This document shows, piece by piece, positions 9,096 through 16,560 of a stretch of DNA of 64,000 nucleotides. The position numbers were made by a program, and so were the translations under genes. The stretch is from NCBI GenBank assembly GCA_965243835.1, contig OZ251578.1, forward strand, positions 620,001 through 684,000. The letters are read 5' to 3'. Source of the stretch: G965202665 sp965243835. Lineage in GTDB: Bacteria; Actinomycetota; Acidimicrobiia; Spongiisociales; Spongiisociaceae. The notes below the pieces were generated by a model, which was given only the letters and a program-made list of their open reading frames with translations, did not search any database and was not told the DNA's origin. How positions within the stretch are numbered: position 1 is the stretch's first letter; each line of letters starts with the position of its first letter.

Positions 9096-11990
9096 ATGTT
9101 CAGACGAGAAAATCAAAGTTCCCGATCCGGTCGCCGCCTGCCCCGCCGGTGGCTGATCCTGACCGCGGTCGGGTTGTTGGCCGCGTTTCTCATTTTCCGG
9201 TTCTTGTCCGTTTTTTGGACCGATTTTCTGTGGTTCGATTCGGTGGACGCCACCTCGGTGTGGCGCACTCGCCTGCTGACCCAGGTCCTGCTGGCCGTAG
9301 CGGGGGCGGTGGCCGGGTTCGGCCTGATCTGGGTGAACCTGTGGGTCGCCTACCGTATTTCCAGCCGGCTTTCCCTGTACGACGCCGGCCCGGGCGAGGA
9401 AATGATCGTGCGGTTCCGGGAGTGGGTGGAGCCGCGGGTGCGGCTGTTCCACATCGGGGCGGCGGGCGTTTTGGGATTGTTGCTGGGGGTGGGGGTTTCC
9501 GGCTGGTGGCGGGATATTCTGCTTTTCCTCAACGGGGTGTCGTTCGACAAAGCCGACCCTATCTTCGGACGGGACGCCGCCTTCTACGTTTTCCAGTTGC
9601 CGGTGTACCGCAACATAGTCGGGTGGCTTCTGCAAATAACGGTCCTGTCCGCGGTGCTGGCCCTGGTCATGCATTACCTGTACGGGGGGATCCGGGTGCG
9701 GCAGTCCCGCATGCCCGAGTTCGGGGCGGGGGTGAAGGCGCACTTTTCGGTTTTGCTGGCCGGCCTGGCCTTGATCAAGGCGGTCGCCTACCAGTTCGAC
9801 GCCGCCGAGTTGGTGTATTCGTCCCGGGGGGCGGTGTTCGGGGCGTCCTACACGGACGTGGTCGCGCACCGTCCGGCGCTGACGTTGCTCAGCCTCATCT
9901 CCGTTTTCGCGGCCGGTTTGCTGCTGTGGAACATCCGCACCCGGGGCTGGACCCTGCCCGCGGTGGCGGCCGGGCTGTGGCTGGTGGTGTCGCTGGTGGT
10001 GGGCGGGCTGGTTCCGCTGGCCATCGAGCGGTTCCGGGTGCAGCCCAACCAGTTCAACCTGGAGCGGGAATACATTGAATACCACATTGATTTCACCCGG
10101 GAGGCGTACGGGATGGGGGCGGGCAAGGTGGAGGTGCGGGACTTCGCCGCTTCCCCCGACCTGACCGCGGCCGACATCGCCGCCAACCAGGCCACGGTGG
10201 ACAATGTGCGGCTGTGGGATCCGGGGGTGCTGGCCCCCGCCTACCGGCAGTTGCAGGCCATACGCCCTTATTACCAGATTAGAAACGTGGACACCGACCG
10301 GTATGTGATCGACGGCCAGTTGACGCAGGTGATGGTGGCCGCCCGGGAGTTGGATTCGGCGGGATTGCCCGCCACCGGGTGGGTGAACGAGCGGCTGGTG
10401 TACACCCACGGGTTCGGGGAGGTCATTTCCCGGGCCAACGACGTCAATCCGACCACCGGCGAACCGGCTTTTCTGGTACGGGACGTGCCGCCCGCGGCCG
10501 TGGTTCCGGAGTTGGAGACCGCCCAGCCCCGCATCTACTTCGGGGAGTCGTTCGACACCGGCAGCTACGTGATCGTGGGCACCAACCAGCAGGAGGTGGA
10601 CTTCCCGTCCGGGCAGAACGACGACGTGGTGCGCAACACCTATGAGGGGGAGGGCGGGGTGCGGCTGTCCAACATTGCGGTGGAGGCGGCGATGGCCATG
10701 CGTTTCGGCGATTTGAACATCCTTATTTCGCCGGAGTTGAGCTCCCGCTCCAAGATTCTGATGGTGCGGGACGTTACCGACCGGTTGGCTATGGTGGCCC
10801 CCTTCCTGTACGCCGACTTCGATCCGTATTTGGCGTTGATCGACGGGCGCTTGGTGTGGATAGTGGACTTGTATTCGGTAACCGACCGCTATCCGTATTC
10901 CCAGCCGGCGGTTGACTCCCGTCTGGGCCGCACCGCTCCCTTGCCCCGCAACTTCAACTATATTCGCAACTCGGTGAAGGCGGTGGTGGACGCCGAGGAC
11001 GGGACGATGGATTTGTACGTGTTGGAGGGGGCGGACGCCCTGACCCGCACCTACCGCAACGTGTTTCCCGAAGTGTTCCGGGACGCGTCGGAGATGAGCG
11101 ACGAGTTGCGCAACCACCTGCGCTATCCGGAGGATCTGTTCCGGGTGCAGTCCGATATGTACGCCGTTTATCACCAGTCCGACCCGGAAGTGTTTTTCCA
11201 GGAGGAGGACAAATGGGAGATTCCGGGGGAGTCGGCCACTTCCGCCCGGGAGGTGGTGCGGGGGGACCTGATCACGTTGGCGGGGGATGTGGATGGGTCT
11301 TCCCGGCAGAGCCTCCCCTATTACCTGCTGATGAGGTTGCCCGGCGAGGAGGACTTGTCGTTTCTGGTGTTGCAGAGTTTCAACCCGGCGGGCCGGGCCA
11401 ACATGACCGCTTTTATGGTGGCCAAAAGCGACCCCGGTTCCTACGGGGAGATTATTGATTACCGCCTGCCCCGGGGGGAGTTGATCAACGGGTTGGAGCA
11501 GATCAGCGCCCGCATCGACCAGGACCCGGAGATTTCCCAGCAGTTTACGTTGCTGGGGCAACAGGGTTCGGCGATCATCCGGGGGAATCTGCTGGTGGTG
11601 CCCGTCGAGGAGTCGCTCTTGTTCATCCAGCCCATCTATCTGCGGGGGGAGGGGCTGGAGTTGCCGGAGTTCAAACGGGTGGTGGTGGTGTTCGGGGAGG
11701 AGACCCCGCCCATTATGCGCGACACGCTGGAGGAGGCCTTAGCGGTGATCTTCGGAGAGGACGCCATCCCCGCGGCCCCGGAGCCGGATTCCCCGGACGA
11801 ACCCGAACCCGACCAGACGGACGCCCCCGCCCCGGATGTCCCCGATGACATGGATGCTTTGGTAGCCCGCATCGACCAGTTGCTGAACGAGGCCAACCAG
11901 GCCCTGCGCTCCGGAGACCTGGGCGAATACCAGTCCAAAGTGGACGAGGCCCGCACCCTGGTAACCCGCCTAACCGCCCTCCTCAGCTGA
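9096..11990 (+). CDS. UPF0182 family membrane protein
   Basis: Large integral membrane protein of the UPF0182/COG1615 family, widespread in actinobacteria and of unknown function. The 964-residue length is typical. About seven hydrophobic helices occupy the first 310 residues; the rest is a large soluble domain with family segments such as QPNQFNLEREYI, TDRYPYSQP and FNYIRNSVK. An acidic Pro/Asp linker near residue 890-915 leads to a terminal coiled coil. An AAAGGGAG ribosome site precedes the ATG. It is followed by the initiator tRNA and is probably monocistronic. Confidence 0.92.
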   Translation: MFRRENQSSRSGRRLPRRWLILTAVGLLAAFLIFRFLSVFWTDFLWFDSVDATSVWRTRLLTQVLLAVAGAVAGFGLIWVNLWVAYRISSRLSLYDAGPGEEMIVRFREWVEPRVRLFHIGAAGVLGLLLGVGVSGWWRDILLFLNGVSFDKADPIFGRDAAFYVFQLPVYRNIVGWLLQITVLSAVLALVMHYLYGGIRVRQSRMPEFGAGVKAHFSVLLAGLALIKAVAYQFDAAELVYSSRGAVFGASYTDVVAHRPALTLLSLISVFAAGLLLWNIRTRGWTLPAVAAGLWLVVSLVVGGLVPLAIERFRVQPNQFNLEREYIEYHIDFTREAYGMGAGKVEVRDFAASPDLTAADIAANQATVDNVRLWDPGVLAPAYRQLQAIRPYYQIRNVDTDRYVIDGQLTQVMVAARELDSAGLPATGWVNERLVYTHGFGEVISRANDVNPTTGEPAFLVRDVPPAAVVPELETAQPRIYFGESFDTGSYVIVGTNQQEVDFPSGQNDDVVRNTYEGEGGVRLSNIAVEAAMAMRFGDLNILISPELSSRSKILMVRDVTDRLAMVAPFLYADFDPYLALIDGRLVWIVDLYSVTDRYPYSQPAVDSRLGRTAPLPRNFNYIRNSVKAVVDAEDGTMDLYVLEGADALTRTYRNVFPEVFRDASEMSDELRNHLRYPEDLFRVQSDMYAVYHQSDPEVFFQEEDKWEIPGESATSAREVVRGDLITLAGDVDGSSRQSLPYYLLMRLPGEEDLSFLVLQSFNPAGRANMTAFMVAKSDPGSYGEIIDYRLPRGELINGLEQISARIDQDPEISQQFTLLGQQGSAIIRGNLLVVPVEESLLFIQPIYLRGEGLELPEFKRVVVVFGEETPPIMRDTLEEALAVIFGEDAIPAAPEPDSPDEPEPDQTDAPAPDVPDDMDALVARIDQLLNEANQALRSGDLGEYQSKVDEARTLVTRLTALLS

Positions 11991-12040
11991 GCTTTGGGCA
12001 GTTTCGCCCCCCCGGTTTTGCGCCCGCCCGCAAACGGTGC

Positions 12041-12046
12041 TACAAT
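12041..12046 (+). promoter_or_regulatory. Probable -10 box of tRNA-fMet
   Basis: TACAAT lies 12 bp before the first tRNA base. A weak -35 (TTGCGC, 12017-12022) is 18 bp upstream. The position suits direct transcription of the tRNA. Confidence 0.45.
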
Positions 12047-12058
12047 GGAGCCCAGCGA

Positions 12059-12136
12059 CGCGGGGTGGAGCAGTCTGGTCAGCTCGTCGGGCTCATAACC
12101 CGAAGGTCGCAGGTTCAAATCCTGCCCCCGCTACCA
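12059..12136 (+). tRNA. Initiator tRNA-fMet (CAT)
   Basis: 78-nt cloverleaf with encoded CCA end. The acceptor 5' strand is CGCGGGG; the 3' strand is CCCCGC followed by T72 and A73, so position 1 is an unpaired C.U, the mismatch that marks bacterial initiators. The anticodon loop CTCATAA (anticodon 12094-12096) sits on a stem with the three GGG/CCC pairs needed for P-site binding. The T arm is GCAGG TTCAAAT CCTGC. As I recall, U72 rather than A72 is usual in actinobacterial initiators. Confidence 0.97.
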
Positions 12137-12200
12137 ACCCCAACATGTTCGTGTGTGGATAATGCGCATAGCCTCGGTTATCTAGGGAGGATAGACGACG

Positions 12201-13688
12201 ATGAATAGATACAGATGGGTAAGTGTCTTAGCGGCCTTTTTGATGGTTGCTACAGTCGGTTTGGCGGGGGCGCAAATCACCTTTTCCGATACAGAGGGTC
12301 ATTCTAGAGAACAAGACATACATTATGCCGTGGAACAAGGATGGTTTCAGGGTTACCCCGATGGTTCTTTCCGTCCCGATCAAGATATTACTCCCGCTCA
12401 AATAGCCACGTTAGTCGGGCGCATCCTGCCCGACGGGTCAACGAGAGCTGAGATGGCCTCTTTCTTGCGGGGCGGTCAGGCTAGGATTAGTCAGACATTG
12501 AAGGGGCCCAACGGACCGGGGATTGTTAACCTAGAAGACTCTGAGTTGGCGGGTATGACTTGGAATGAGATTATGGAGCAAGCTAAAGGGGGTAGCGTCA
12601 ACTGGTTTATGTGGGGGGGCAGTGCGGTCATCAACGCCTACGTCAACGACTGGGTGGCCGACCAAGCGATGGAGAGGTACAACATTGACCTGAACCAGGT
12701 GCGGATCACCGATACGGTGAACGCGGTGGACACGGTTATCAGCGAGACCGAAGCCGGCAAGTTTACCGGAGGTTCGATTGATCTGATTTGGATCAACGGG
12801 GATAACTTCAAGACGATGAAGCAGGGCGGCTTGCTGTTCTGCGGTTATTGGGATGTTATGCCCAGCATGCAGAATGTGGATCAGGAGGCGGGATACATAG
12901 CTTTTGACTTCGGGACTCCGGTGGATGAGTGCGAGGTACCGTGGAACTTGGCCCAGTCGGCCGTGTTCTACAACAGCGCACTGCTACCCGATCCTCCCGC
13001 CGATATGGATGCCTTGCTTGCCCATGCTTGCGCTAGGCCGGGGACTTTCACTTATCCCGCTCCGCCTGAGTTTACCGGAACTACATTTGTTCGTCATGTG
13101 TTCTATAACGAGGCCGACGCCCTTCTACCGGGCGGCTATAGCGATTTGGTTGGGATCCCTTTTGACCAAACTCTTTGTGACCGGGTAGCGAATGCTACTT
13201 GGACTAAATTGAACCAAATTGAACCCTGTCTTTGGAATGGCGGTAGGAGCTACCCGGTGGATCAACCTTTTGTGGAACGGCTATACGCCAACTCGCTGGT
13301 AACGCACTTTCTGGCTTATGTCCCGGCCTCCGCTGGTTCCAAAGTGGATAATGGTACATTTCCAAATGCTACTCGTACCTACGGATTAACCAGCGGACAG
13401 ATTGGTAATGTGAATTACGTAGCCATACCGTACAATTCATCCAGTAAAGCGGCGGCGTTGGTAGTAGCGGACCTGTTGCTGAGCGTTTCCGCCCAACTAG
13501 AGAAGTCTTATCCAGGTGTTTGGGGTCAGATAAATGTTTTAGGTACTTCCATTCAATGGGTTTTTGCTAACGTACCCAGACATCCATCAGTGGTGGATCC
13601 GGCCGATGTCATGAACTTGCCCGAGTTGCAAGGGGACTGGATTCCGAAAATCGAAGAAGGCTGGATCGCCAATGTTTATCAACGCTAA
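12201..13688 (+). CDS. SLH-fused YnjB-like ABC substrate-binding protein
   Basis: Secreted 495-residue protein. A signal peptide (about residues 1-24, ending GLAGAQ) precedes an SLH-like repeat pair (HYAVEQGWFQGYPDGSFRPD, STRAEMASFL) and then a substrate-binding domain resembling YnjB of the YnjBCD importer (TWNEIMEQAKGGSVNWFMWGG, DLIWINGDNFKTMKQGG, QSAVFYNSALLP). YnjB-type proteins normally hand a ligand to a permease; here the SLH part would tether the binding protein to the wall. No permease or ATPase gene is adjacent, so the ligand and partners are unknown. GC content and codon use are clearly lower than in the neighbours, suggesting transfer. A GGGAGG ribosome site precedes the ATG. Confidence 0.82.
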   Translation: MNRYRWVSVLAAFLMVATVGLAGAQITFSDTEGHSREQDIHYAVEQGWFQGYPDGSFRPDQDITPAQIATLVGRILPDGSTRAEMASFLRGGQARISQTLKGPNGPGIVNLEDSELAGMTWNEIMEQAKGGSVNWFMWGGSAVINAYVNDWVADQAMERYNIDLNQVRITDTVNAVDTVISETEAGKFTGGSIDLIWINGDNFKTMKQGGLLFCGYWDVMPSMQNVDQEAGYIAFDFGTPVDECEVPWNLAQSAVFYNSALLPDPPADMDALLAHACARPGTFTYPAPPEFTGTTFVRHVFYNEADALLPGGYSDLVGIPFDQTLCDRVANATWTKLNQIEPCLWNGGRSYPVDQPFVERLYANSLVTHFLAYVPASAGSKVDNGTFPNATRTYGLTSGQIGNVNYVAIPYNSSSKAAALVVADLLLSVSAQLEKSYPGVWGQINVLGTSIQWVFANVPRHPSVVDPADVMNLPELQGDWIPKIEEGWIANVYQR

Positions 13689-13803
13689 CCAACATAATGC
13701 CATCTCTGCCTACATAGGCGAAAATTATCGAAATCTCCGCTGTCAAGCTAGCGCAAAAGTCAGCCTTATCCCGTGAAACGGCGGCGGCGCGGGGGAAGCA
13801 ACG

Positions 13804-14382
13804 TTAGCCGAGTACGGAGCGGAAGGCGTTCCACAGGTCGGCTACGGCTGAGGTCAGGCCTCCCAGCGCCCAGCGGAAGAGCAGGATCAGGACCAGGATT
13901 CCGGCGGTGGTGAACACCATTCGCACCCGGTAGGTGACCACCTGGTCGGGGTCCTCCAAATAGGAGGGGGAGGCGGCCGGGGCTTTGGCCAAGCGGCGCC
14001 GGCGGGCGAAAGCCGCCCCCGCCCGGTCGAAGAGGGAACTGATCCGATTGCGGGCCGAACGGGAGCGGTCCGGGGGAGGCGGCTGGTCGTCGGCCGGGGG
14101 ATCCTGCGGGGCGGCGGTCAACTCCGGCTGGTAGGGCTCGGGCGGAACCGTTTCCGGCAACGGGCCCGACTGCCGGACCGCCTCCCGGAGCAACGAGGCG
14201 GGCAGGGTGACGGCGGTGGCCACCGTCGTCACATCGGACGCACCGGGAACGGAGATGCCGTTCTCCCATTCCTCCACCACCTCCTCCGGCAGGTTGAGCC
14301 GTTCGGCCAGCTCCTCCCGGGACAGACCCAACTCCCCCCGCCGTTGCTCCAGCAACAAGGCGAAGCCCGTTTCGTCCGTCAT
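13804..14382 (-). CDS. XRE-type helix-turn-helix protein with C-terminal membrane helix
   Basis: 192-residue protein. Residues 5-70 form a Cro/C1-type helix-turn-helix (LGLSREELAERLNLPEEVVEEWENG). A Pro/Asp-rich linker and a basic segment (FARRRRLAK) follow, with one membrane helix near the end (MVFTTAGILVLILLFRWAL). It is probably a membrane-tethered regulator in the manner of RodZ-like proteins, but without RodZ's extracellular part. The ATG overlaps the stop of the upstream gene by one base (TGATG), so the two are coupled. Target genes cannot be deduced. Confidence 0.75.
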   Translation of the reverse strand: MTDETGFALLLEQRRGELGLSREELAERLNLPEEVVEEWENGISVPGASDVTTVATAVTLPASLLREAVRQSGPLPETVPPEPYQPELTAAPQDPPADDQPPPPDRSRSARNRISSLFDRAGAAFARRRRLAKAPAASPSYLEDPDQVVTYRVRMVFTTAGILVLILLFRWALGGLTSAVADLWNAFRSVLG

Positions 14383-14786
14383 CAGTGGGGCGGGTTCTCC
14401 GGGACGCTGTCCGGTTCCGGCCCGGCGGTCAGGCGCAACGTCCCCACGTCTTTCACGTTCCAGCACAGGGTGCGCCCCTGCGGAACGTTCAGCCGGATCG
14501 GGCCTCCGGCCGCGGCGCCCACCAGCAGTTCCCCGCGCGCCGCCTCCGGCAACGGGATGGAAGCCGAATAATCACCGGCGGAGTTGACCACGGTTACGTG
14601 GGAGGCGGCCGGGGAGGGGCGGCGGGAATCCAGGGCCGTTCCCAGTTCCACAGCGACCGCGCCGTCGGTCCGGGCGGGCGCGGGGCGGGCCAGGGAGCGC
14701 AACGTCTCCTCCTCCAGCGTCCCGGGCCGGTCCACCAGACCGGTGATCAGCAGGCGGGGCTGGCGGGCGGCTCCGGGTTGCGTCAT
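14382..14786 (-). CDS. Small protein resembling part of a sulfite-oxidase-type molybdopterin fold
   Basis: 134 residues. The N-terminus (LLITGLVDRPGTLEEETLRSL) and the C-terminal half (GDYSASIPLPEAARGELLVG, GGPIRLNVPQ, WNVKDVGTLRL) follow the strand pattern of the SUOX/YedY oxidoreductase fold. It has less than half of the usual length and lacks the segment with the molybdenum-ligating cysteine, so it is unlikely to be an enzyme and may be a degenerate or scaffold-only relative. It is cotranscribed with the downstream membrane HTH gene (TGATG overlap). Moderate confidence for the fold, low for any function. Confidence 0.55.
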   Translation of the reverse strand: MTQPGAARQPRLLITGLVDRPGTLEEETLRSLARPAPARTDGAVAVELGTALDSRRPSPAASHVTVVNSAGDYSASIPLPEAARGELLVGAAAGGPIRLNVPQGRTLCWNVKDVGTLRLTAGPEPDSVPENPPH

Positions 14787-14859
14787 ATCCGCAATTTAGC
14801 CGACTGAGCCCCCGGTTCTGCGGCATGTCCGGGCGGAGCGGGACGAAAAAACAAGGGGG

Positions 14860-14887
14860 TTGAACGGGGGCCGAAAATTCATATATT
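14860..14887 (+). promoter_or_regulatory. Promoter of the YgjP-like gene
   Basis: TTGAAC (14860-14865) and TATATT (14882-14887) with 16-bp spacing. The transcript leader would contain a short GGCCCC-GCC-GGGGCC hairpin (14908-14922) ahead of the ribosome site. Confidence 0.5.
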
Positions 14888-14944
14888 GACCATTAGGAGC
14901 AAAAAACGGCCCCGCCGGGGCCTCAAACAGGAGGTATGAACCTG

Positions 14945-15697
14945 ATGGAAACCGCTGCCGACCGCGACCGGGTGCGCTACGGCGATGCCGTTATCGATTA
15001 TGAGATACGGCGCAGCGCCCGCCGTCGCAAGACGATTCAGATCGAGGTGCTGGACGGCGAGGTGCGGGTGGCCGCCCCGGCGGCCACCACCGACGATCAC
15101 CTGCGCCGGTACATCCTGTCCAAGGCCCCTTGGATAATGCGCAAAGTCAACCCGCCGCCCCCTCCGTCGCCGGAAACGCGCCGGCAGCAGTTCGCCGACT
15201 GGGAGACACTGCCCTACCTGGGTGAGAACTACCCGATGCTGACCTCCCCGCCCCGTCCGTCGGCGCCGCCGGTCAGCCTGGACCCGGAAGAGGGGATTTT
15301 CAGGATCTCCGTACCCCCCGGCGAGTTCGACGGTTTCGCTTACGAGCGGGTGAGCGAAGCGGTGATGGACTGGTACATAGAGCGGGCCGCGCTTTACCTG
15401 ACGGAACGGGTGGAGCATTGGTGGCCCCGCTACGGGAAGGGCGAGCGCTCCCGCGTCCTGGTCAAAGACCATCGCAGCCTGTGGGGGAGTTGCGCCCGGG
15501 ACGGGACGCTTCGGTTCAACTGGAGGTTGATGATGCTCCCGCCGGAGGTGACGGACCTGGTGGTGGTGCACGAGTTGTCCCACTTGCGGGTGCGCAACCA
15601 CTCCCCGGATTTCTGGAAGCTGGTGGAGGAGGGAATCCCCGACTACAAACCGCTCCGCAAGCGCCTGCGGGAGTTGGAAAAAACCCTGACCATGTGA
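14945..15697 (+). CDS. YgjP/M48-like zinc metallopeptidase
   Basis: Cytoplasmic protein of the YgjP (DUF45) family of SprT-like gluzincins. The zinc motif HELSH lies at about residue 200, followed by the third-ligand region RNHSPDFWKLVE. Upstream motifs DHRSLWGSC and FNWRLMMLP are family hallmarks. The substrate is unknown; relatives often sit near restriction systems or act as generic proteases. Start: AGGAGG ends at 14934, one base before the ATG at 14936 but 10 bases before the in-frame ATG at 14945, so the latter is preferred. The gene converges with iolB, only 2 bp between stops. Confidence 0.88.
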   Translation: METAADRDRVRYGDAVIDYEIRRSARRRKTIQIEVLDGEVRVAAPAATTDDHLRRYILSKAPWIMRKVNPPPPPSPETRRQQFADWETLPYLGENYPMLTSPPRPSAPPVSLDPEEGIFRISVPPGEFDGFAYERVSEAVMDWYIERAALYLTERVEHWWPRYGKGERSRVLVKDHRSLWGSCARDGTLRFNWRLMMLPPEVTDLVVVHELSHLRVRNHSPDFWKLVEEGIPDYKPLRKRLRELEKTLTM

Positions 15698-15699
15698 GG

Positions 15700-16560
15700 T
15701 CAGGGCCCGACGTTGCGGGCCCCGGCCACGGGCAGGGTCATCCGCCCCTTCTCCCAGTCATCGTGGATCCAGACGTGGTCGGGGTGGAAATAGGGGCCGC
15801 GGGCCCGTTCCTCCCCAACCGGCTCCCCGGCCAGGTAGTTGAGAAACCACATATTGGTTCCCGGGCAGGCCGCCGAAGAGTGGAACCCTTCCGGGACTAG
15901 GGCGACGTCTCCATCCTCGCACACCAGGACTTCGTCGAAGTCGGTGTCTTCCCGCCAGTTGCGGTGCAAGGCGAACCCGTTGGCGGGTTGCAGGCGGAAA
16001 TAGTAGACCTCCTCCAGGTAGGGGGAGTCGGCGTATCCGTCGTGGCAGTGGGGGGCCCAGCCCGACCACATGCCCCGCGGTACGTGCACCTCGTACAGGA
16101 TGAGACGCTCGGCGGGGAGCGGATGGGAGAGGATATGGGAAATCTGCCGGTGGGAGGCCCCTCCGCCCCGCAGTTCGGTGCGCATCTCCGACGGGTCGAA
16201 CAACCGCACCGGCAATCCCCCCTCGGCCGGGGCGCCTCCCACCGCGCACAGGAAATCCCGGTCGGCCCGCACCGTTACGGCGGGGCCGGGCGGCGCGTAC
16301 AGCACCTGCGGAACCTCCTCGAATACGCCGGAGCGGGACAAGTCGACGATGTCGTCGCCCGCTTTGACCCGTCCCGAACCTTGCAGGGGGGTAACCGCCG
16401 TTTCCCGCCCCGGGGCGGAATGGCGATATTCATCCCCGGTGCCCAGCGACACCACCCGGAAGTCCAGATAAGACCATCCGGCCGACTCCGGGGTGACCTC
16501 GATTACCGCTCCCCGGCCGGGGCGGCCTTTGATCAGCGACCCGGGCCGCGGGGCGGTCAC
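15700..16560 (-). CDS. iolB: 5-deoxy-glucuronate isomerase IolB
   Basis: Bicupin enzyme converting 5-deoxy-D-glucuronate to 2-deoxy-5-keto-D-gluconate in myo-inositol breakdown. Length (286) matches the family. Visible signatures are YEVHVPRGMWSGWAPHCHDG with the metal-ligand His, YLEEVYYFRLQP, VLVCEDGDVALVPEGFH and GTNMWFLNYLAGE. The GTG start overlaps the iolD stop by four bases (GTGA), giving translational coupling. It is the last gene of the reverse-strand operon. Its substrate is the direct product of the IolD reaction. Confidence 0.95.
   Translation of the reverse strand: MTAPRPGSLIKGRPGRGAVIEVTPESAGWSYLDFRVVSLGTGDEYRHSAPGRETAVTPLQGSGRVKAGDDIVDLSRSGVFEEVPQVLYAPPGPAVTVRADRDFLCAVGGAPAEGGLPVRLFDPSEMRTELRGGGASHRQISHILSHPLPAERLILYEVHVPRGMWSGWAPHCHDGYADSPYLEEVYYFRLQPANGFALHRNWREDTDFDEVLVCEDGDVALVPEGFHSSAACPGTNMWFLNYLAGEPVGEERARGPYFHPDHVWIHDDWEKGRMTLPVAGARNVGP

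Noticed and set aside
12137..12200. Attachment site at the 3' end of tRNA-fMet
   Set aside because: No integrase and no second copy of the tRNA end is visible in the window; only the low GC of the next gene hints at insertion.
14850..14862. Fourth, inverted copy of the intergenic repeat (ACAAGGGGG core)
   Set aside because: Only about 11 bases match the repeat opening; the AT-rich box and G tract are absent.
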